From: Natronomonas aquatica
Lineage (GTDB): Archaea; Halobacteriota; Halobacteria; Halobacteriales; Haloarculaceae
DNA length: 64,000 nt
Direction of reading: 5' to 3'
Assembly (NCBI RefSeq): GCF_024449025.1
Contig: NZ_JAHLKM010000001.1
Span: forward strand, 1 to 64,000
In this document: piece after piece, positions 24,912 through 33,724 of the stretch
Numbering within the stretch: the stretch's first letter is position 1
Layout: each line of letters opens with the position of its first letter
Notes under the pieces: model-generated
What the model was told of the DNA's origin: nothing
Database searches by the model: none
Seen by the model: only the letters and a program-made list of their open reading frames with translations
Position numbers and translations under genes: made by a program

Positions 24912-25871
24912 CTATACCGGCGGTTCGCCGGGGAGTTCGTCCCGGTCGTGGGGGGCCCCGAAATCCGGGTCCGGACCCATCGGGACGATCCGTTTCGGGC
25001 TCACGTCCGGGTGGGTCGTGTAGTAGTGTTCATTGATGTGGTCTATGTGCGTCGTCTCGCCGAACCCGGGCGTCGTGTACAGGTCCCGCAGGTACGGCCA
25101 GAGGTGATCGTACTCGCGGATCAGTTTGTGGTTGCACATGAAGTGGGTGTGATAGACCTCGTCGAACCGGACGAGCGTCGTGTACATCGCGATATCGGCC
25201 TCGGTGAGCCGATCGCCGACGAGGTAGCGCTGCTCTTCGAGGACGCCGTCCCAGTAATCGAGCGCCTCGAAGAGTTCGGCTACCGCCTCGTCGTAGGCCG
25301 ACTGGGTGTCGGCAAAGCCCGTCCGGTAGACGCCGTTGTTGATCGGCTCGTAGATCCGGTCCAGGGCGTCGTCGATTTCCCCGCGTCGCTCCGGGGGCGC
25401 GAGGTCGACGCCGTTGCCGAGATCGGCGAACGCCGTCGTCAGGATCCGCATGACCTCTCTCGATTCGTTGTTGACGATCGTTCCCGCCTCGGTGTCCCAC
25501 AGCACCGGCACAGTCACCCGACCCGTGTACTCGGGGTCGGCTTCGATGTAGGCCTCACGCAGGTAGTCGAAGCCGTTGATCGAGTCGGCCGTACAGCCCT
25601 CCTTTTCGGGTGTGAACTGCCAGCCGCCCTCGGCGCGGTAGGGGTCGACCACGTCGACCGAGATGACGTCCTCCAGCCCCAGCAGCTTCCGGGTGATGAG
25701 CGTCCGGTGGGCCCACGGGCAGGCGTAGCTCACATAGAGGTGATACCGCCCCGGTTCGGCCGCTCCGGGGTCGATCGAGTCCCGGAACGATGTCGGCTGT
25801 CTGTCGAAAGAACCGTCCTCGTCGGTCGCCTCGTACTCGGTTACCCACTCGCCGTCGATGAACTGATGCAT
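24912..25871 (-). CDS. Glutathione S-transferase family, glutathionyl-hydroquinone reductase-like
   Basis: 319 residues. YACPWAHR (Cys51) is the catalytic C-P-W-A motif of Xi-class GSTs (ECM4/YqjG type), followed by VPVLWDTEAGTIVNNES, the thiol-binding N-E-S motif, and the all-alpha C-terminal domain with LTEADIAMYTTLVRFDEVY. The family reduces glutathionyl-quinones; haloarchaea mostly use gamma-glutamylcysteine, so that thiol is the likely cofactor. Cytoplasmic. The gene is the last of the backbone before the tRNA-Arg island. Confidence 0.86.
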   Translation of the reverse strand: MHQFIDGEWVTEYEATDEDGSFDRQPTSFRDSIDPGAAEPGRYHLYVSYACPWAHRTLITRKLLGLEDVISVDVVDPYRAEGGWQFTPEKEGCTADSINGFDYLREAYIEADPEYTGRVTVPVLWDTEAGTIVNNESREVMRILTTAFADLGNGVDLAPPERRGEIDDALDRIYEPINNGVYRTGFADTQSAYDEAVAELFEALDYWDGVLEEQRYLVGDRLTEADIAMYTTLVRFDEVYHTHFMCNHKLIREYDHLWPYLRDLYTTPGFGETTHIDHINEHYYTTHPDVSPKRIVPMGPDPDFGAPHDRDELPGEPPV

Positions 25872-25975
25872 ACGTCCGATACGTGTCGGCGACGGATAGC
25901 TTGCACGTCGATGGCCCGCTCTTGCCGGAGCCGGTTCACAACCGTTATAGCCACCCCGGCGCTACCGAAAGACGA

Positions 25976-26048
25976 GAGCCCGTAGCTCAGTGGACAGAGT
26001 GCCAGGTTCCGGACCTGGTTGTCGCGGGTTCAAATCCCGTCGGGCTCG
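25976..26048 (+). tRNA. tRNA-Arg (CCG)
   Basis: Full cloverleaf of 73 bases. The acceptor stem GAGCCCG pairs with CGGGCTC, the anticodon stem CCAGG/CCTGG closes the loop TTCCGGA (anticodon CCG), and GTTCAAATC is the T loop. The 3' CCA is not encoded. Its last 23 bases are duplicated at 32736, where an integrated element ends. Confidence 0.97.
26026..26048 (+). repeat. attL of island 1, 3' end of tRNA-Arg
   Basis: The 23 bases from GGGTTCAAATCCC to the discriminator base. An exact copy lies at 32736-32758, where mismatches on both sides bound it. The tRNA itself remains complete on this side. Confidence 0.85.
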
Positions 26049-26165
26049 CCTTTTCATAGTACGCTCCGGAATCATGTGATGTGGGGCTTCTTGTTATAAA
26101 TTTTGTACGTTCGGCTTACAAGTATCTCGACCCGTGACGTAACGAATACATTATTTAGCTATAAA

Positions 26166-26189
26166 CAGGGTGTCATAGAACGATTCACA
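26166..26189 (+). repeat. Left terminal inverted repeat of the 776-bp insertion
   Basis: CAGGGTGTCATAGAAC plus eight further bases, matching the right end at 22 of 24 positions. Confidence 0.8.
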
Positions 26190-26361
26190 TACCCCGTTGA
26201 CCGACCCGTGAATCGGTCAGTACAGGATACCCACATACCAGCCCGACACTCAAAAATACCATAATATTGTTACGAATCACGTGCGAGACTTAGAGCCAGA
26301 AGATGAAGCAGTGATTCAGCAACCAAGCGGAAGGACATCACCCTAACGGAGCGGTTCGAAA

Positions 26362-26805
26362 TTAAGAAGCGACGGATTTATACACTGGTCTTCCGATCAG
26401 GAATAGGCCTAAGATGCCGGATATAAGTGGTAGAGGGCTACTCTTTTTTTTAAGATACGATTTCGAGGGTGAGCCTTGCACGACATAGGCCGTGGTTGTC
26501 TCCCCGACATTGTACTGGTCAATTCTGTCTTCCGCGGCAGTCCTTGTGTCGGACGCTTTTGTTCCTATTCCCGGGCTGATGTTGTCGGAAGTGTATTGGG
26601 TTCCGTTGTACGTGTAGCTGTAAGTGACGTGGGGTGTGTACCTGTCCCCGCTTTTTGAGGAATCCATGGTGACTTCTTTGCTCTCTACCGTGGCTTCAAT
26701 CTGCACCCCGGACGAGAGGCTTTGTTGCTGAGAGTATGCCATGTATCCAGCAACTCCGAGCAGCACAATCCCCAGCATTATACTTATGAGAGACAGCTTC
26801 GACAT
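26362..26805 (-). CDS. DUF3592-like membrane protein
   Basis: 147 residues. An N-terminal helix (about 5-24) and a C-terminal helix (about 124-140) enclose a beta-rich domain: ATVESKEV, YTPHVTYSYTYNG and YNVGETTTAYV. This layout, with V-x-Y-x-Y-x-V-x-G-x-x-Y, is that of the DUF3592 family. The middle domain should lie outside or under the membrane. Function unknown. It is the only gene on the TIR-bounded insertion, AT-rich, with a T8-9 stretch within the coding end. Confidence 0.7.
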   Translation of the reverse strand: MSKLSLISIMLGIVLLGVAGYMAYSQQQSLSSGVQIEATVESKEVTMDSSKSGDRYTPHVTYSYTYNGTQYTSDNISPGIGTKASDTRTAAEDRIDQYNVGETTTAYVVQGSPSKSYLKKKSSPLPLISGILGLFLIGRPVYKSVAS

Positions 26806-26917
26806 ATTCGTGATTGTTTAGACTACTGAATGTTAATTTTGACGTGTTTCTCACTGCCAACACATGCAAGAGCGTTCTGACGGTTGATTCATTGAATCCT
26901 GAATGAAATCAAGCCCT

Positions 26918-26941
26918 TGCGAATAGTTCTATGACACCCTG
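26918..26941 (-). repeat. Right terminal inverted repeat of the 776-bp insertion
   Basis: Reverse complement of the left end; mismatches only at positions 17 and 22 of the repeat. Confidence 0.8.
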
Positions 26942-26947
26942 TATAAA

Positions 26948-27341
26948 AATAAAATGAAAATAGAAATCAGAAGTGATCGGTCGTTTCTTGAATCTTATTT
27001 ACGTATTCGATAGTCGATTGAATCTGCTTTTGTGACCGTCGATCACTTCCGGGGGTACATCCATTAGATCAGTATCTTCTGTCGTTCGGTATATCGATCC
27101 GACTCGATTACCGCGATCATTTCCGATTGGTTGAACGGGAAGCAGGTTTCGTAGTATAGAGCACCATCGAGAACAATAAACAAAGACGCTAATGTCTGAC
27201 AGCAGAGTCAGGATAGCTTCTATATATTCATATATTCTTTTTTGTATCGCTCTGATTGAAGTATAGCTAAACATACGGGCATCGAGTCGGATATATCTCT
27301 ATTATAAGCGGTTTTAATCAACTGCTGTGCCAATTCAGTTG
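26948..27341. other. AT-rich stretch without a supported gene
   Basis: About 390 bases between the TIR insertion and phnD. The longest minus-strand frame (26999-27274) starts among rare codons and has no recognisable motif. Short frames in the other phases are interrupted. I see no tRNA, hairpin terminator or transposase signature. The last 40 bases contain the phnD promoter region (TCTATTATAAG around 27298-27308). Confidence 0.4.
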
Positions 27342-28574
27342 ATGACGCGTGGTTCAGAGCGGTCGACTGCGGCATCGAGACGAAAATTCCTCCTATCTTC
27401 TGGTATCGTTGCAGCCACAGCATTAGCCGGTTGCAGCTCAAATAATGGGGATGGAAACGGGAACGGGGACGGGAACGGGAATGGTGGTAACGGTAATGCA
27501 AACAGCAACAGTGGGAGTAACGATGGAAGCGACAGTGGAAATGGAAATAGCAATAACGAAGAAAACAGCGGCAGCGAAGGCGATGATGGGTTTGGGGAAT
27601 TTGATCCAAACAATCCGATCGAATCGCTTCCTCAAACCGCACTAACCCTCTTTGAAAACGACTTCGATGTCGGAACTGCCGAGACGCTTCAGAATATGGA
27701 GTCTCGGGAGGAACCGGTGCATGGAAATCCTCCGTTGTCTGTCGAAGAAACAGGGGAAGACTACATCGACCCCGATACGATCAGTTACGCATACGGTCAA
27801 GGGGGAGATGCAGCAAATATCTATCAGGATGCTATGCAACCCCTCATGGACAATATCGAGGAAGAGACAGGCAAACCCGTCGAATTTGTCACCCTGAATA
27901 ACCCTACTGCCGTGGTTGAAGCAATGCGGGCCGAACGGTTGCACGTCAGCTCTGTTGGGGCGGGGACTACTCCGTACTTGGTTAATATCGGAGGTGGCGT
28001 CCCGTTTTCTATGCTAGTTAATCAAGGGACATTCGGGTATCGGATGTGGACCATCGCTCACGTCGATAACGACGATATTACTGGACTATCCGACTTGGAG
28101 GGGCTAACAGTCGCACACTCGTCTGAGACTTCGAATTCAGGAAACTTGGCCCCGCGAGCGCTGTTGCCAGAAGAAGGGCTCACTCCCGGTGAGGATTACG
28201 AGGTAACGTACTCTGGTGGCCACGATAACTCGATTAGAGGCGTCATCTCGGAGGATTTTGAAGCTGCTAACGCCGCGAGCAGTATCTTCGGTGACATGTA
28301 TTCCGCCGACGAGGTCGACCCATCGAACGTGCGGGTGATTTATGCAAGTCAACCGTTTCCCTCCCTGCCAGTACAGTACAGATACAATCTCGAACCGGAG
28401 ATCGTGGAAGGAATACGAAGGGCCCACTTCGAGTACGATTACTCGGGGACGTCTGTCGAAGACGCAGGCGGGACCGAATATGTCGAATTCGATTATGCGA
28501 CCCACCACCATCCAGTTCTGCTGATTCAGCAGAGTCTGGATGTCGAATACGAGATCGGAAATCTCGGAGAATAA
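27342..28574 (+). CDS. phnD: Phosphonate/phosphate-ester ABC transporter, substrate-binding lipoprotein
   Basis: 410 residues. A Tat lipoprotein signal is visible: RR at 13-14 (SRRKFLLSSG) and the lipobox LAGC with Cys31. A linker of ~45 residues follows, made almost only of Gly, Asn, Ser and Asp, which tethers the domain outside the cell. The binding domain is PhnD-like: NPTAVVEAMRAERLHVSSVG, ADVA-type GLSDLEGLTVAHSS, and PRALLPEEGLTPGEDYE. Phosphonates, phosphite or small phosphate esters are the family's ligands. ATG at 27342 is preferred to the in-frame GTG at 27327 because the basic region of the signal begins there. Operon with phnE and phnC. Confidence 0.87.
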   Translation: MTRGSERSTAASRRKFLLSSGIVAATALAGCSSNNGDGNGNGDGNGNGGNGNANSNSGSNDGSDSGNGNSNNEENSGSEGDDGFGEFDPNNPIESLPQTALTLFENDFDVGTAETLQNMESREEPVHGNPPLSVEETGEDYIDPDTISYAYGQGGDAANIYQDAMQPLMDNIEEETGKPVEFVTLNNPTAVVEAMRAERLHVSSVGAGTTPYLVNIGGGVPFSMLVNQGTFGYRMWTIAHVDNDDITGLSDLEGLTVAHSSETSNSGNLAPRALLPEEGLTPGEDYEVTYSGGHDNSIRGVISEDFEAANAASSIFGDMYSADEVDPSNVRVIYASQPFPSLPVQYRYNLEPEIVEGIRRAHFEYDYSGTSVEDAGGTEYVEFDYATHHHPVLLIQQSLDVEYEIGNLGE

Positions 28575-28630
28575 TCTCCAGTCAAGAGTATCGATTCTGG
28601 AAATAAATCACTAACTTATATAACAAAACT

Positions 28631-30277
28631 GTGTCACTAAAAGACGTTGATAACTACGATTCGCGGTGGGAAAAGCCGATTCTTTTTTATAACCAATATG
28701 TAAAGTGGGGATTCTATGGCGTTATCACCCTGTTTTTGTTGTGGAGTCTCTGGACGGTTCGAATCACGCCGGAGCGGTTCGCTTATGGGCTACAGGAAGG
28801 TGCAGCGTTAGCGGATTCAGCTTGGCCCCCGAATTTCTCCGCTGAAAATCGGCTGACAATATGGAACAAAACATTAGAAACACTCGCGATGGCCGCCATT
28901 TCGACTGCGGTAGGCATTGTTGCAAGCCTTCCGCTTGCGTTGATTGCATCGCGAAATCTCGTTCCGGCACCCATTTATTATATCGGCCGATTTCTTGTGG
29001 CGAGTGCTCGGGCGTTCCACGCACTAGTTATTGCAATCATCGCAGTTTTGGCAGTTGGATTTGGACCGTTGGCCGGAATAATTACGCTGTCTATCAAAAC
29101 AATAGGATTCTTTTCAAAACTACTTTCCGAAGAAATTGAGGATATCGATCCAACCCAACTTGAGGCGATCAGAGCCACGGGTGCCGGTCGGGCACAATCG
29201 TTAGTCTACGGCGTATTACCACAAATCACCCGCCGGTTTGTGGCACTGACCATCTATCGATGGGATATCAATATTCGGACGAGCACGATCGTCGGTATCG
29301 TTGGTGCCGGTGGGATCGGTCAGGTTCTGATCAATTCATTTGAGAGCTTCGAGTACGACTATACACTAGCGATTGTCATCGTTATTGTTGGTTTAGTTTT
29401 GTTGGGTGAAGTGCTGAGCGCAACTGTACGAGCCCGGCTTGAAACCGGATCCGAACACGGCACCGAGACCAGTAGCGACAAACTCGATTTCGATTACACT
29501 ACGTGGAATCGGTTTACGGCAAAACAGCGGAGCGCGCGCTTCGGGTATTCAATAGTCGTGCTTGCTGTTCTCTTCGTTTCCGTGCTGCATTTGGATATGA
29601 GTCTCCGGTACGTTGCAACGGCAGCCGAATCGCTTGCGGATCTTGGAAGTCGTATGTGGCCACCAAACCTCTCGATTCTCCCCTCGTTGGTTGATCCGCT
29701 GATTATCTCGGCGCATATCGCTATCCTTGGAACGCTCTTTTCTGTCGTTCTTTCGGTCCCTGTTGCCTTTTTTGCAGCAAACAATACCACACCGAATAAC
29801 ATCACGTATGCTGTCGGACGGTTCGTCATTACAGCGACACGCTCAGTTAATGTCATCATTTGGGCTTTGATTTTTGTCGGCATGTTCGGACCCGGGGCGC
29901 TGGCTGGGGTGATGGCTTTAGCCGTGAGATCTATCGGCTTCATCGGCAAGCTTCTGAGTGAGGCAATCGAAGAGATCGACAAGACCCAAGTTGAAGCGAT
30001 TCGATCCACTGGCTCAAGCACAGCACAGACGTTCGTTTATTCGATCGTCCCTCAGGTTCTGCCAGCCTTCATCGGTATCGCTACCTATCGATGGGACTCG
30101 AATATCCGCGCTTCGACGGTAGTCGGATTTGTTGGTGGTGGCGGGATCGGCGTCGCACTCCAGACGGCTACAAATACGTTCAAATGGAGTGAAGCGCTGG
30201 TGATCCTGCTTGTTATACTTATAGTGGTACTGCTCAGCGAAGGTGTGGCAGTATACCTGCGAAAAAAATTCATTTAG
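28631..30277 (+). CDS. phnE: Phosphonate ABC transporter permease, tandem fusion of two PhnE domains
   Basis: 548 residues with two homologous permease halves, about 70-275 and 335-545. Each ends with an EAA-type loop: [21 protein letters not shown] in the first and [21 protein letters not shown] in the second (both quoted in part). [22 protein letters not shown] and its counterpart [22 protein letters not shown] repeat too. A standard PhnE has one such domain of about 260 residues and forms a homodimer, so this chain probably provides both halves. GTG start; 56 bases after phnD; phnC follows 61 bases later. Confidence 0.88.
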   Translation: MSLKDVDNYDSRWEKPILFYNQYVKWGFYGVITLFLLWSLWTVRITPERFAYGLQEGAALADSAWPPNFSAENRLTIWNKTLETLAMAAISTAVGIVASLPLALIASRNLVPAPIYYIGRFLVASARAFHALVIAIIAVLAVGFGPLAGIITLSIKTIGFFSKLLSEEIEDIDPTQLEAIRATGAGRAQSLVYGVLPQITRRFVALTIYRWDINIRTSTIVGIVGAGGIGQVLINSFESFEYDYTLAIVIVIVGLVLLGEVLSATVRARLETGSEHGTETSSDKLDFDYTTWNRFTAKQRSARFGYSIVVLAVLFVSVLHLDMSLRYVATAAESLADLGSRMWPPNLSILPSLVDPLIISAHIAILGTLFSVVLSVPVAFFAANNTTPNNITYAVGRFVITATRSVNVIIWALIFVGMFGPGALAGVMALAVRSIGFIGKLLSEAIEEIDKTQVEAIRSTGSSTAQTFVYSIVPQVLPAFIGIATYRWDSNIRASTVVGFVGGGGIGVALQTATNTFKWSEALVILLVILIVVLLSEGVAVYLRKKFI

Positions 30278-30338
30278 CAGTTATGAAACAGACGATCAAT
30301 ACTCGAACACCGAACCCAAACACAAATACAAAACATCC

Positions 30339-31157
30339 ATGTTGAAAATAAACGACTTAGTCAAAGTGTATCCGACCGGAGATCGTGCGCTGGATGGCGT
30401 CTCAACTACGATCGGTGGCAATTCCATAGTAGCGATGATCGGCCCCAGTGGGGCGGGAAAAAGTACGTTCGTTCGTTGTATCAATCGGCTGGTTGAACCG
30501 ACGAGCGGGCAAGTGTGGCTGGATGACGTTGAGATCACATCCCTTTCGAAAAACGGGCTTCGAAGGGAACGACGTAATATGGGGATGGTCTTTCAAGAAT
30601 ACGGCCTTGTTGAACGACTAACAGTGATGGAAAACGTCCTATCGGGACGGTTGGGATACACCGGTTTCTGGAAGTCATTTCGTCGAAAGTACCCAAAGGA
30701 AGATATTCAAAAGGCATACGCGACATTAGATCGAGTCGGGATGCTGGAGATGGCGGACAAGCGAGTAGATGAACTGTCTGGCGGACAAAGACAACGAGTT
30801 GGAATCGCACGGGCAGTGTTACAAACTCCAAAATTACTTTTGGTTGATGAGCCGACGAGTAGCTTGGATCCGGAGACTTCAAGAAAAGTAATGGAGCTCC
30901 TGACCGAAATCGCTCGGGAAGACGATATCCCGGTGTTGATCAATATTCATGAAGTCAACCTTGCTGAACAGTTTGCGGACCGTATCCTGGGGCTATCTGA
31001 TGGGGGGCTCGTCTTTGAGGGTAGCACTGATGAACTCGACGAAAGTGTTAAAAATAAGATATATAGGTCGGATAACTCACAGGACCAGGATGATATTTCG
31101 AATGATAAAACGGTTGTTGATGAGTCTACTGAAATTGAATCAAATGTCGAATTATGA
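30339..31157 (+). CDS. phnC: Phosphonate ABC transporter ATP-binding protein
   Basis: 272 residues. Walker A is GPSGAGKST, the Q loop is VFQEYGLV, the ABC signature is [10 protein letters not shown], Walker B is [12 protein letters not shown], and the H loop is [19 protein letters not shown] with PhnC-like [21 protein letters not shown] identifies the PhnC subfamily. The last ~30 residues form an acidic, low-complexity tail. The ATG at 30339 starts the conserved strand; the frame is open upstream to 30243, overlapping phnE. It energises import through PhnD/PhnE. Confidence 0.88.
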   Translation: MLKINDLVKVYPTGDRALDGVSTTIGGNSIVAMIGPSGAGKSTFVRCINRLVEPTSGQVWLDDVEITSLSKNGLRRERRNMGMVFQEYGLVERLTVMENVLSGRLGYTGFWKSFRRKYPKEDIQKAYATLDRVGMLEMADKRVDELSGGQRQRVGIARAVLQTPKLLLVDEPTSSLDPETSRKVMELLTEIAREDDIPVLINIHEVNLAEQFADRILGLSDGGLVFEGSTDELDESVKNKIYRSDNSQDQDDISNDKTVVDESTEIESNVEL

Positions 31158-31223
31158 ATTACATCGATCTTGAAACGTAGAGTTTGCTGTCGAACTATCG
31201 AATAGGCAATTCAAGAGAAATTC

Positions 31224-31397
31224 ATGAAGATAGGATCCACAACGTTCGACCTGATGACGGTCAAAGAGATCGTCCCAGTGGCTACCAAGTTCGGTCTGGA
31301 GCACGTTGAATTCTTGACGCTGAATCTACCGTTGAATACAGTGTTAGATAAAAAAAGGCTTATCAAACGATGTCGCCATGATACGCGATCTGACTGA
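31224..31397 (+). pseudogene. N-terminal fragment of a TIM-barrel sugar-phosphate isomerase/epimerase
   Basis: 57 codons. MKIGSTTFDLMTVKEIVPVA and FGLEHVEFLTLNLP resemble strand 1, helix 1 and strand 2 of xylose-isomerase-like TIM-barrel proteins. A family member has 250-300 residues, while this frame stops after RSD. Located between phnC and the HAD phosphatase gene, it may be what is left of an enzyme acting on the imported compound. Assignment rests on a short segment. Confidence 0.4.
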
Positions 31398-31447
31398 ATA
31401 AGTTGATACTACTTTCAAATGACTATACCAAATACTTAATTAATAAA

Positions 31448-32218
31448 ATGAAACATGTTATATTAGACCTTGACGGGACAGTTTATCGTGGAACAGAGTC
31501 AGTATCAGGGGTACCACAAACAATCGAATCGCTTCATGACAGTGGTATCCAAACAACATTTCTTACGAACAATGCAACCCTTTCGCGAGAAGAGTTTGTT
31601 TCGAAATTGTATCAAATGGGGATCTATGCCGAACCCGACGAAATATTTACATCGGGCACTATTACTGCCCGGTACTTATCTGCAAAGTTCTCGTCAGAGA
31701 GTGTATTTGCTATCGGAGAAACGGCTTTCTATACAGCGCTACAGGAAGCAGGATTGGAAGTAACTACAGATCCAGAAGCATCAGATATCGTTGTCGTGGC
31801 GCTGGATCGGGATTTCGACTATGAGACGCTCAGTGAAGCACTGATTGCCCTTGAGAAGGATCAAATACCGTATTTTGCAACAAATTCCGATCCGACAAGG
31901 CCGGGGGAAAACCACCCACTCCCGAGCACCGGATCGATTCTTGGCGCGATTCAGGTATCTGCTGACCGAGAACCGGATCAAATACTCGGAAAGCCATCAA
32001 AAATCGCAGCGAATATCATACAAGAAAAACGAGAAATCGAACCCAGTGAAGCGATCGTAGTTGGTGATCGACTCACAACCGATATCAAATTCGGAAAAAG
32101 GATGGGTACGAAAACTGCGCTGGTCAAATCCGGGGGGGACCGCAGCTACTCCAAGGCTGTACCGGACGGACCGGACTACGTGCTTGAGTCACTTGCCAAA
32201 GTTGAACAGGTTATTTAA
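31448..32218 (+). CDS. HAD-superfamily phosphatase, class IIA (NagD/AraL-like)
   Basis: 256 residues. Motif I is DLDGTVYRG with nucleophile Asp7 and Asp9. The second motif is FLTNNAT, Lys lies in GKPSK, and motif IV is VVGDRLTTDIKFG. The cap domain sits between residues about 80 and 180, as in class IIA phosphatases of sugar phosphates, glycerol phosphate or phosphoglycolate. Because it follows phnCDE in the same island, I infer that it dephosphorylates an imported phosphate ester or its product. ATG at 31448. Confidence 0.82.
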   Translation: MKHVILDLDGTVYRGTESVSGVPQTIESLHDSGIQTTFLTNNATLSREEFVSKLYQMGIYAEPDEIFTSGTITARYLSAKFSSESVFAIGETAFYTALQEAGLEVTTDPEASDIVVVALDRDFDYETLSEALIALEKDQIPYFATNSDPTRPGENHPLPSTGSILGAIQVSADREPDQILGKPSKIAANIIQEKREIEPSEAIVVGDRLTTDIKFGKRMGTKTALVKSGGDRSYSKAVPDGPDYVLESLAKVEQVI

Positions 32219-32735
32219 GATAGCTGTGTACAGTGTGTAGCTGTTTATTCGTATTCCCGGCGGGGGATGTCCATGCGACATCAAGTTCGTCTGCATCAAG
32301 CACTGTATCAGTTCCATCTCAAATCGGGACCGCTATTGCAGCACGGGCAAGGTGTCGGATTTTGGAGTGTTTACTGATATATCCAGAAACTCGACAGCGA
32401 GATCGAGTTTGTATACGTCGGTGGGAATTTGCTTACAGTGACGCTTACATCGCAGAGATTGATGAAGACATTATGATGGGTACGCGCCCTGTATCTTGCA
32501 CGCTAACCGGTGCTGTAATGGAGGATTGTTTTCGGCTGTATTTCAGACACATCTATGTCTTTTTTTTTTCAAACTATTCGATGAAGAATCCAACGTGTGA
32601 TTCGTAGGGATCTATAGTATGATCAGATTTTGTAATCCTTTTACCGTCATAGGAATCACGCTCCAATTCCCGTAGGTCCGGGCTTCCCGTCATCTGTCTA
32701 CCCTGCGTTCAATCATACTGTGCGGTCGGGTGCGT
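32219..32735. other. Island 1 right-hand stretch; possible decayed IclR-type regulator
   Basis: No intact gene. In the plus frame around 32410-32530 the translation contains EFAYSDAYIAEIDEDIMMG and then VSCTLTGAV, which resembles the effector-domain ending of IclR regulators (G-[YF]-A-x-[DS]...; C/V-A-A-P-V). The upstream part would need one or more frameshifts. T9 at 32562-32570 and AT-rich DNA follow to the attachment repeat. The assignment is weak. Confidence 0.25.
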
Positions 32736-32758
32736 GGGTTCAAATCCCGTCGGGCTCG
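32736..32758 (+). repeat. attR of island 1
   Basis: Exact 23-bp copy of the tRNA-Arg 3' end at 26026-26048. Beyond it the sequence returns at once to GC-rich backbone. Confidence 0.85.
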
Positions 32759-32776
32759 TTTCTCGCTTCGGTCGGT

Positions 32777-32968
32777 TCAAACTCGACCTTTGCGGTGTTG
32801 AATGATCGTCTCCAGGGCCCGTATCGGCTCCTCCCGGTTGAGCCGGGAAATAACGTCGTCCTCGATGTCGTCGGGCAAGAGCCCCTCCTCGACGAATTCG
32901 TTTGCGACCTCCGCGGCTCGCTGTCGTTCCGTCTGCCGACCCTTGTGTACCATGCTACTACACCGCAT
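32777..32968 (-). CDS. Small conserved-looking helical protein
   Basis: 63 residues, or 58 if translation begins at the second Met (ATG at 32951-32953). MVHKGRQTERQRAAEVANEF opens the shorter form and is likely the conserved start. The remainder is helical with alternating Arg and Glu. CTTTATAC on the minus strand is centred 24 bases before the first ATG and 39 before the second, so promoter spacing favours the longer form. It lies just outside the right end of island 1. Function unknown. Confidence 0.6.
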   Translation of the reverse strand: MRCSSMVHKGRQTERQRAAEVANEFVEEGLLPDDIEDDVISRLNREEPIRALETIIQHRKGRV

Positions 32969-33071
32969 AGTCTTTCACCCAATTTTTGTATAAAGCTTCT
33001 GGCCGATTTGGCAGACCACATCGCTCGGCGTCGCTTCGGGTGAAATCACGGGAAAACACCGGAGAACGGAA

Positions 33072-33144
33072 GGTCCGGGTGCGGGAATTGAACCCACGTC
33101 CCAGCCACCACAAGGCTGGAGGATACCACTACCCCAACCCGGAC
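33072..33144 (-). tRNA. tRNA-His (GTG)
   Basis: Acceptor GTCCGGG pairs with CCCGGAC, and the anticodon stem CAGCC/GGCTG closes the loop TTGTGGT (anticodon GTG). The T loop is GTTCAATTC. The discriminator is C, as expected for tRNA-His. The extra G at -1 is not encoded. A TATA-like CTTATACT lies just upstream (around 33152-33159). Confidence 0.95.
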
Positions 33145-33262
33145 ACGCACGTCAGTATAAGCGCAGTCCGATTCATATACGTTTCGTCTTCGGGGACGCG
33201 TGCAATACCGCCGCATACGCCGTCCGGGGGTTTTTGAGCGCCGACCGACTACGACCGGTACC

Positions 33263-33718
33263 GTGGCGATAACGGACAAAATCTACGTCAAAAACCACCG
33301 TCAGCTCGCCTCCCAGTTGGATACGAGCTTCCCGAAGAGCGCTTTCTCTGGCGCGACGCTCGATATCCTCTTTTCTGGGGACGGGATCGCAAAGCTCGAC
33401 GACGCCTCCCGCGATCGCGTGCTCGATTTCGCCGAGGATTTCCTCGACTGTGACTGTCAGGCCAACCCCCACTGCGGCTGCCCGGAGCGGAAGTTCGTCT
33501 CGTATCTGCTCGAGTTACGGGCCCAGGGACTCGGCTCCGAGGGGATCGTCGACGTGATGGGCGACGACTACATGCTGTATGCGTATCCTGGCGACGTGCT
33601 CTCGTTTCTGGACGACGCCGTCCGGACGCTGGAGGCGGCCGAGCGGCTGGCGGACGTCGACGGCCGAAAAGAGGCGGGCGGGACGATCGGGCGGCGGCGG
33701 CGGGAACTGTCGCGGTAG
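33263..33718 (+). CDS. Conserved haloarchaeal protein, DUF5814-like
   Basis: 151 residues, soluble. VKNHRQLASQLDTSFPKSAF opens the chain. In the middle, LDCDCQANPHCGCPERKF has four Cys and may bind zinc. YMLYAYPGDVLSFLDDAV follows. I recall this as DUF5814. GTG start: GGTTTTTGA lies about 27 bases upstream and fits a leaderless transcript. A longer start at 33200 with its own TATA-like sequence is possible but would add a Pro/Arg-rich segment unlike the rest. Confidence 0.75.
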   Translation: MAITDKIYVKNHRQLASQLDTSFPKSAFSGATLDILFSGDGIAKLDDASRDRVLDFAEDFLDCDCQANPHCGCPERKFVSYLLELRAQGLGSEGIVDVMGDDYMLYAYPGDVLSFLDDAVRTLEAAERLADVDGRKEAGGTIGRRRRELSR

Positions 33719-33724
33719 CCGGCG

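Larger units (their letters stand above)
26166..26941. mobile_element. 776-bp TIR-bounded insertion carrying a passenger gene
   Basis: Inverted repeats at both ends share CAGGGTGTCATAGAAC exactly and 22 of the first 24 bases. The element is flanked by a perfect direct repeat TATAAA at 26160-26165 and 26942-26947, as expected for a target-site duplication. No transposase frame is present; a DUF3592-like gene fills 26362-26805. Short fragments at 26280-26420 could be transposase leftovers, though I cannot assign them. The autonomous family cannot be named from this sequence. Confidence 0.75.
26026..32758. mobile_element. Integrative element at tRNA-Arg (island 1)
   Basis: About 6.7 kb of AT-rich sequence flanked by the 23-bp direct repeat of the tRNA 3' end. 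The genes inside use many A/T-ending codons, unlike the GC-rich flanks. It carries a DUF3592-like protein on a TIR-bounded insertion, phnD-phnE-phnC, a truncated TIM-barrel gene and a HAD phosphatase. No integrase, replication or capsid gene is visible, so it is either immobile or moved in trans. Confidence 0.75.

Noticed and set aside
24804-25985. 393-residue plus-strand frame
   Set aside because: Antisense to the glutathione S-transferase gene, Arg/Val-rich, with no motif. Shadow frames of this kind are common in GC-rich DNA.
26999-27274. 91-residue minus-strand ORF in island 1
   Set aside because: No motif or promoter, and the other frames carry fragments of similar quality. Left as unassigned sequence.
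27445-27645. Repeat-like GGNGNG coding region seen as a possible DNA repeat array
   Set aside because: It encodes the Gly/Asn/Ser linker of the PhnD lipoprotein in frame, which explains the repetition.
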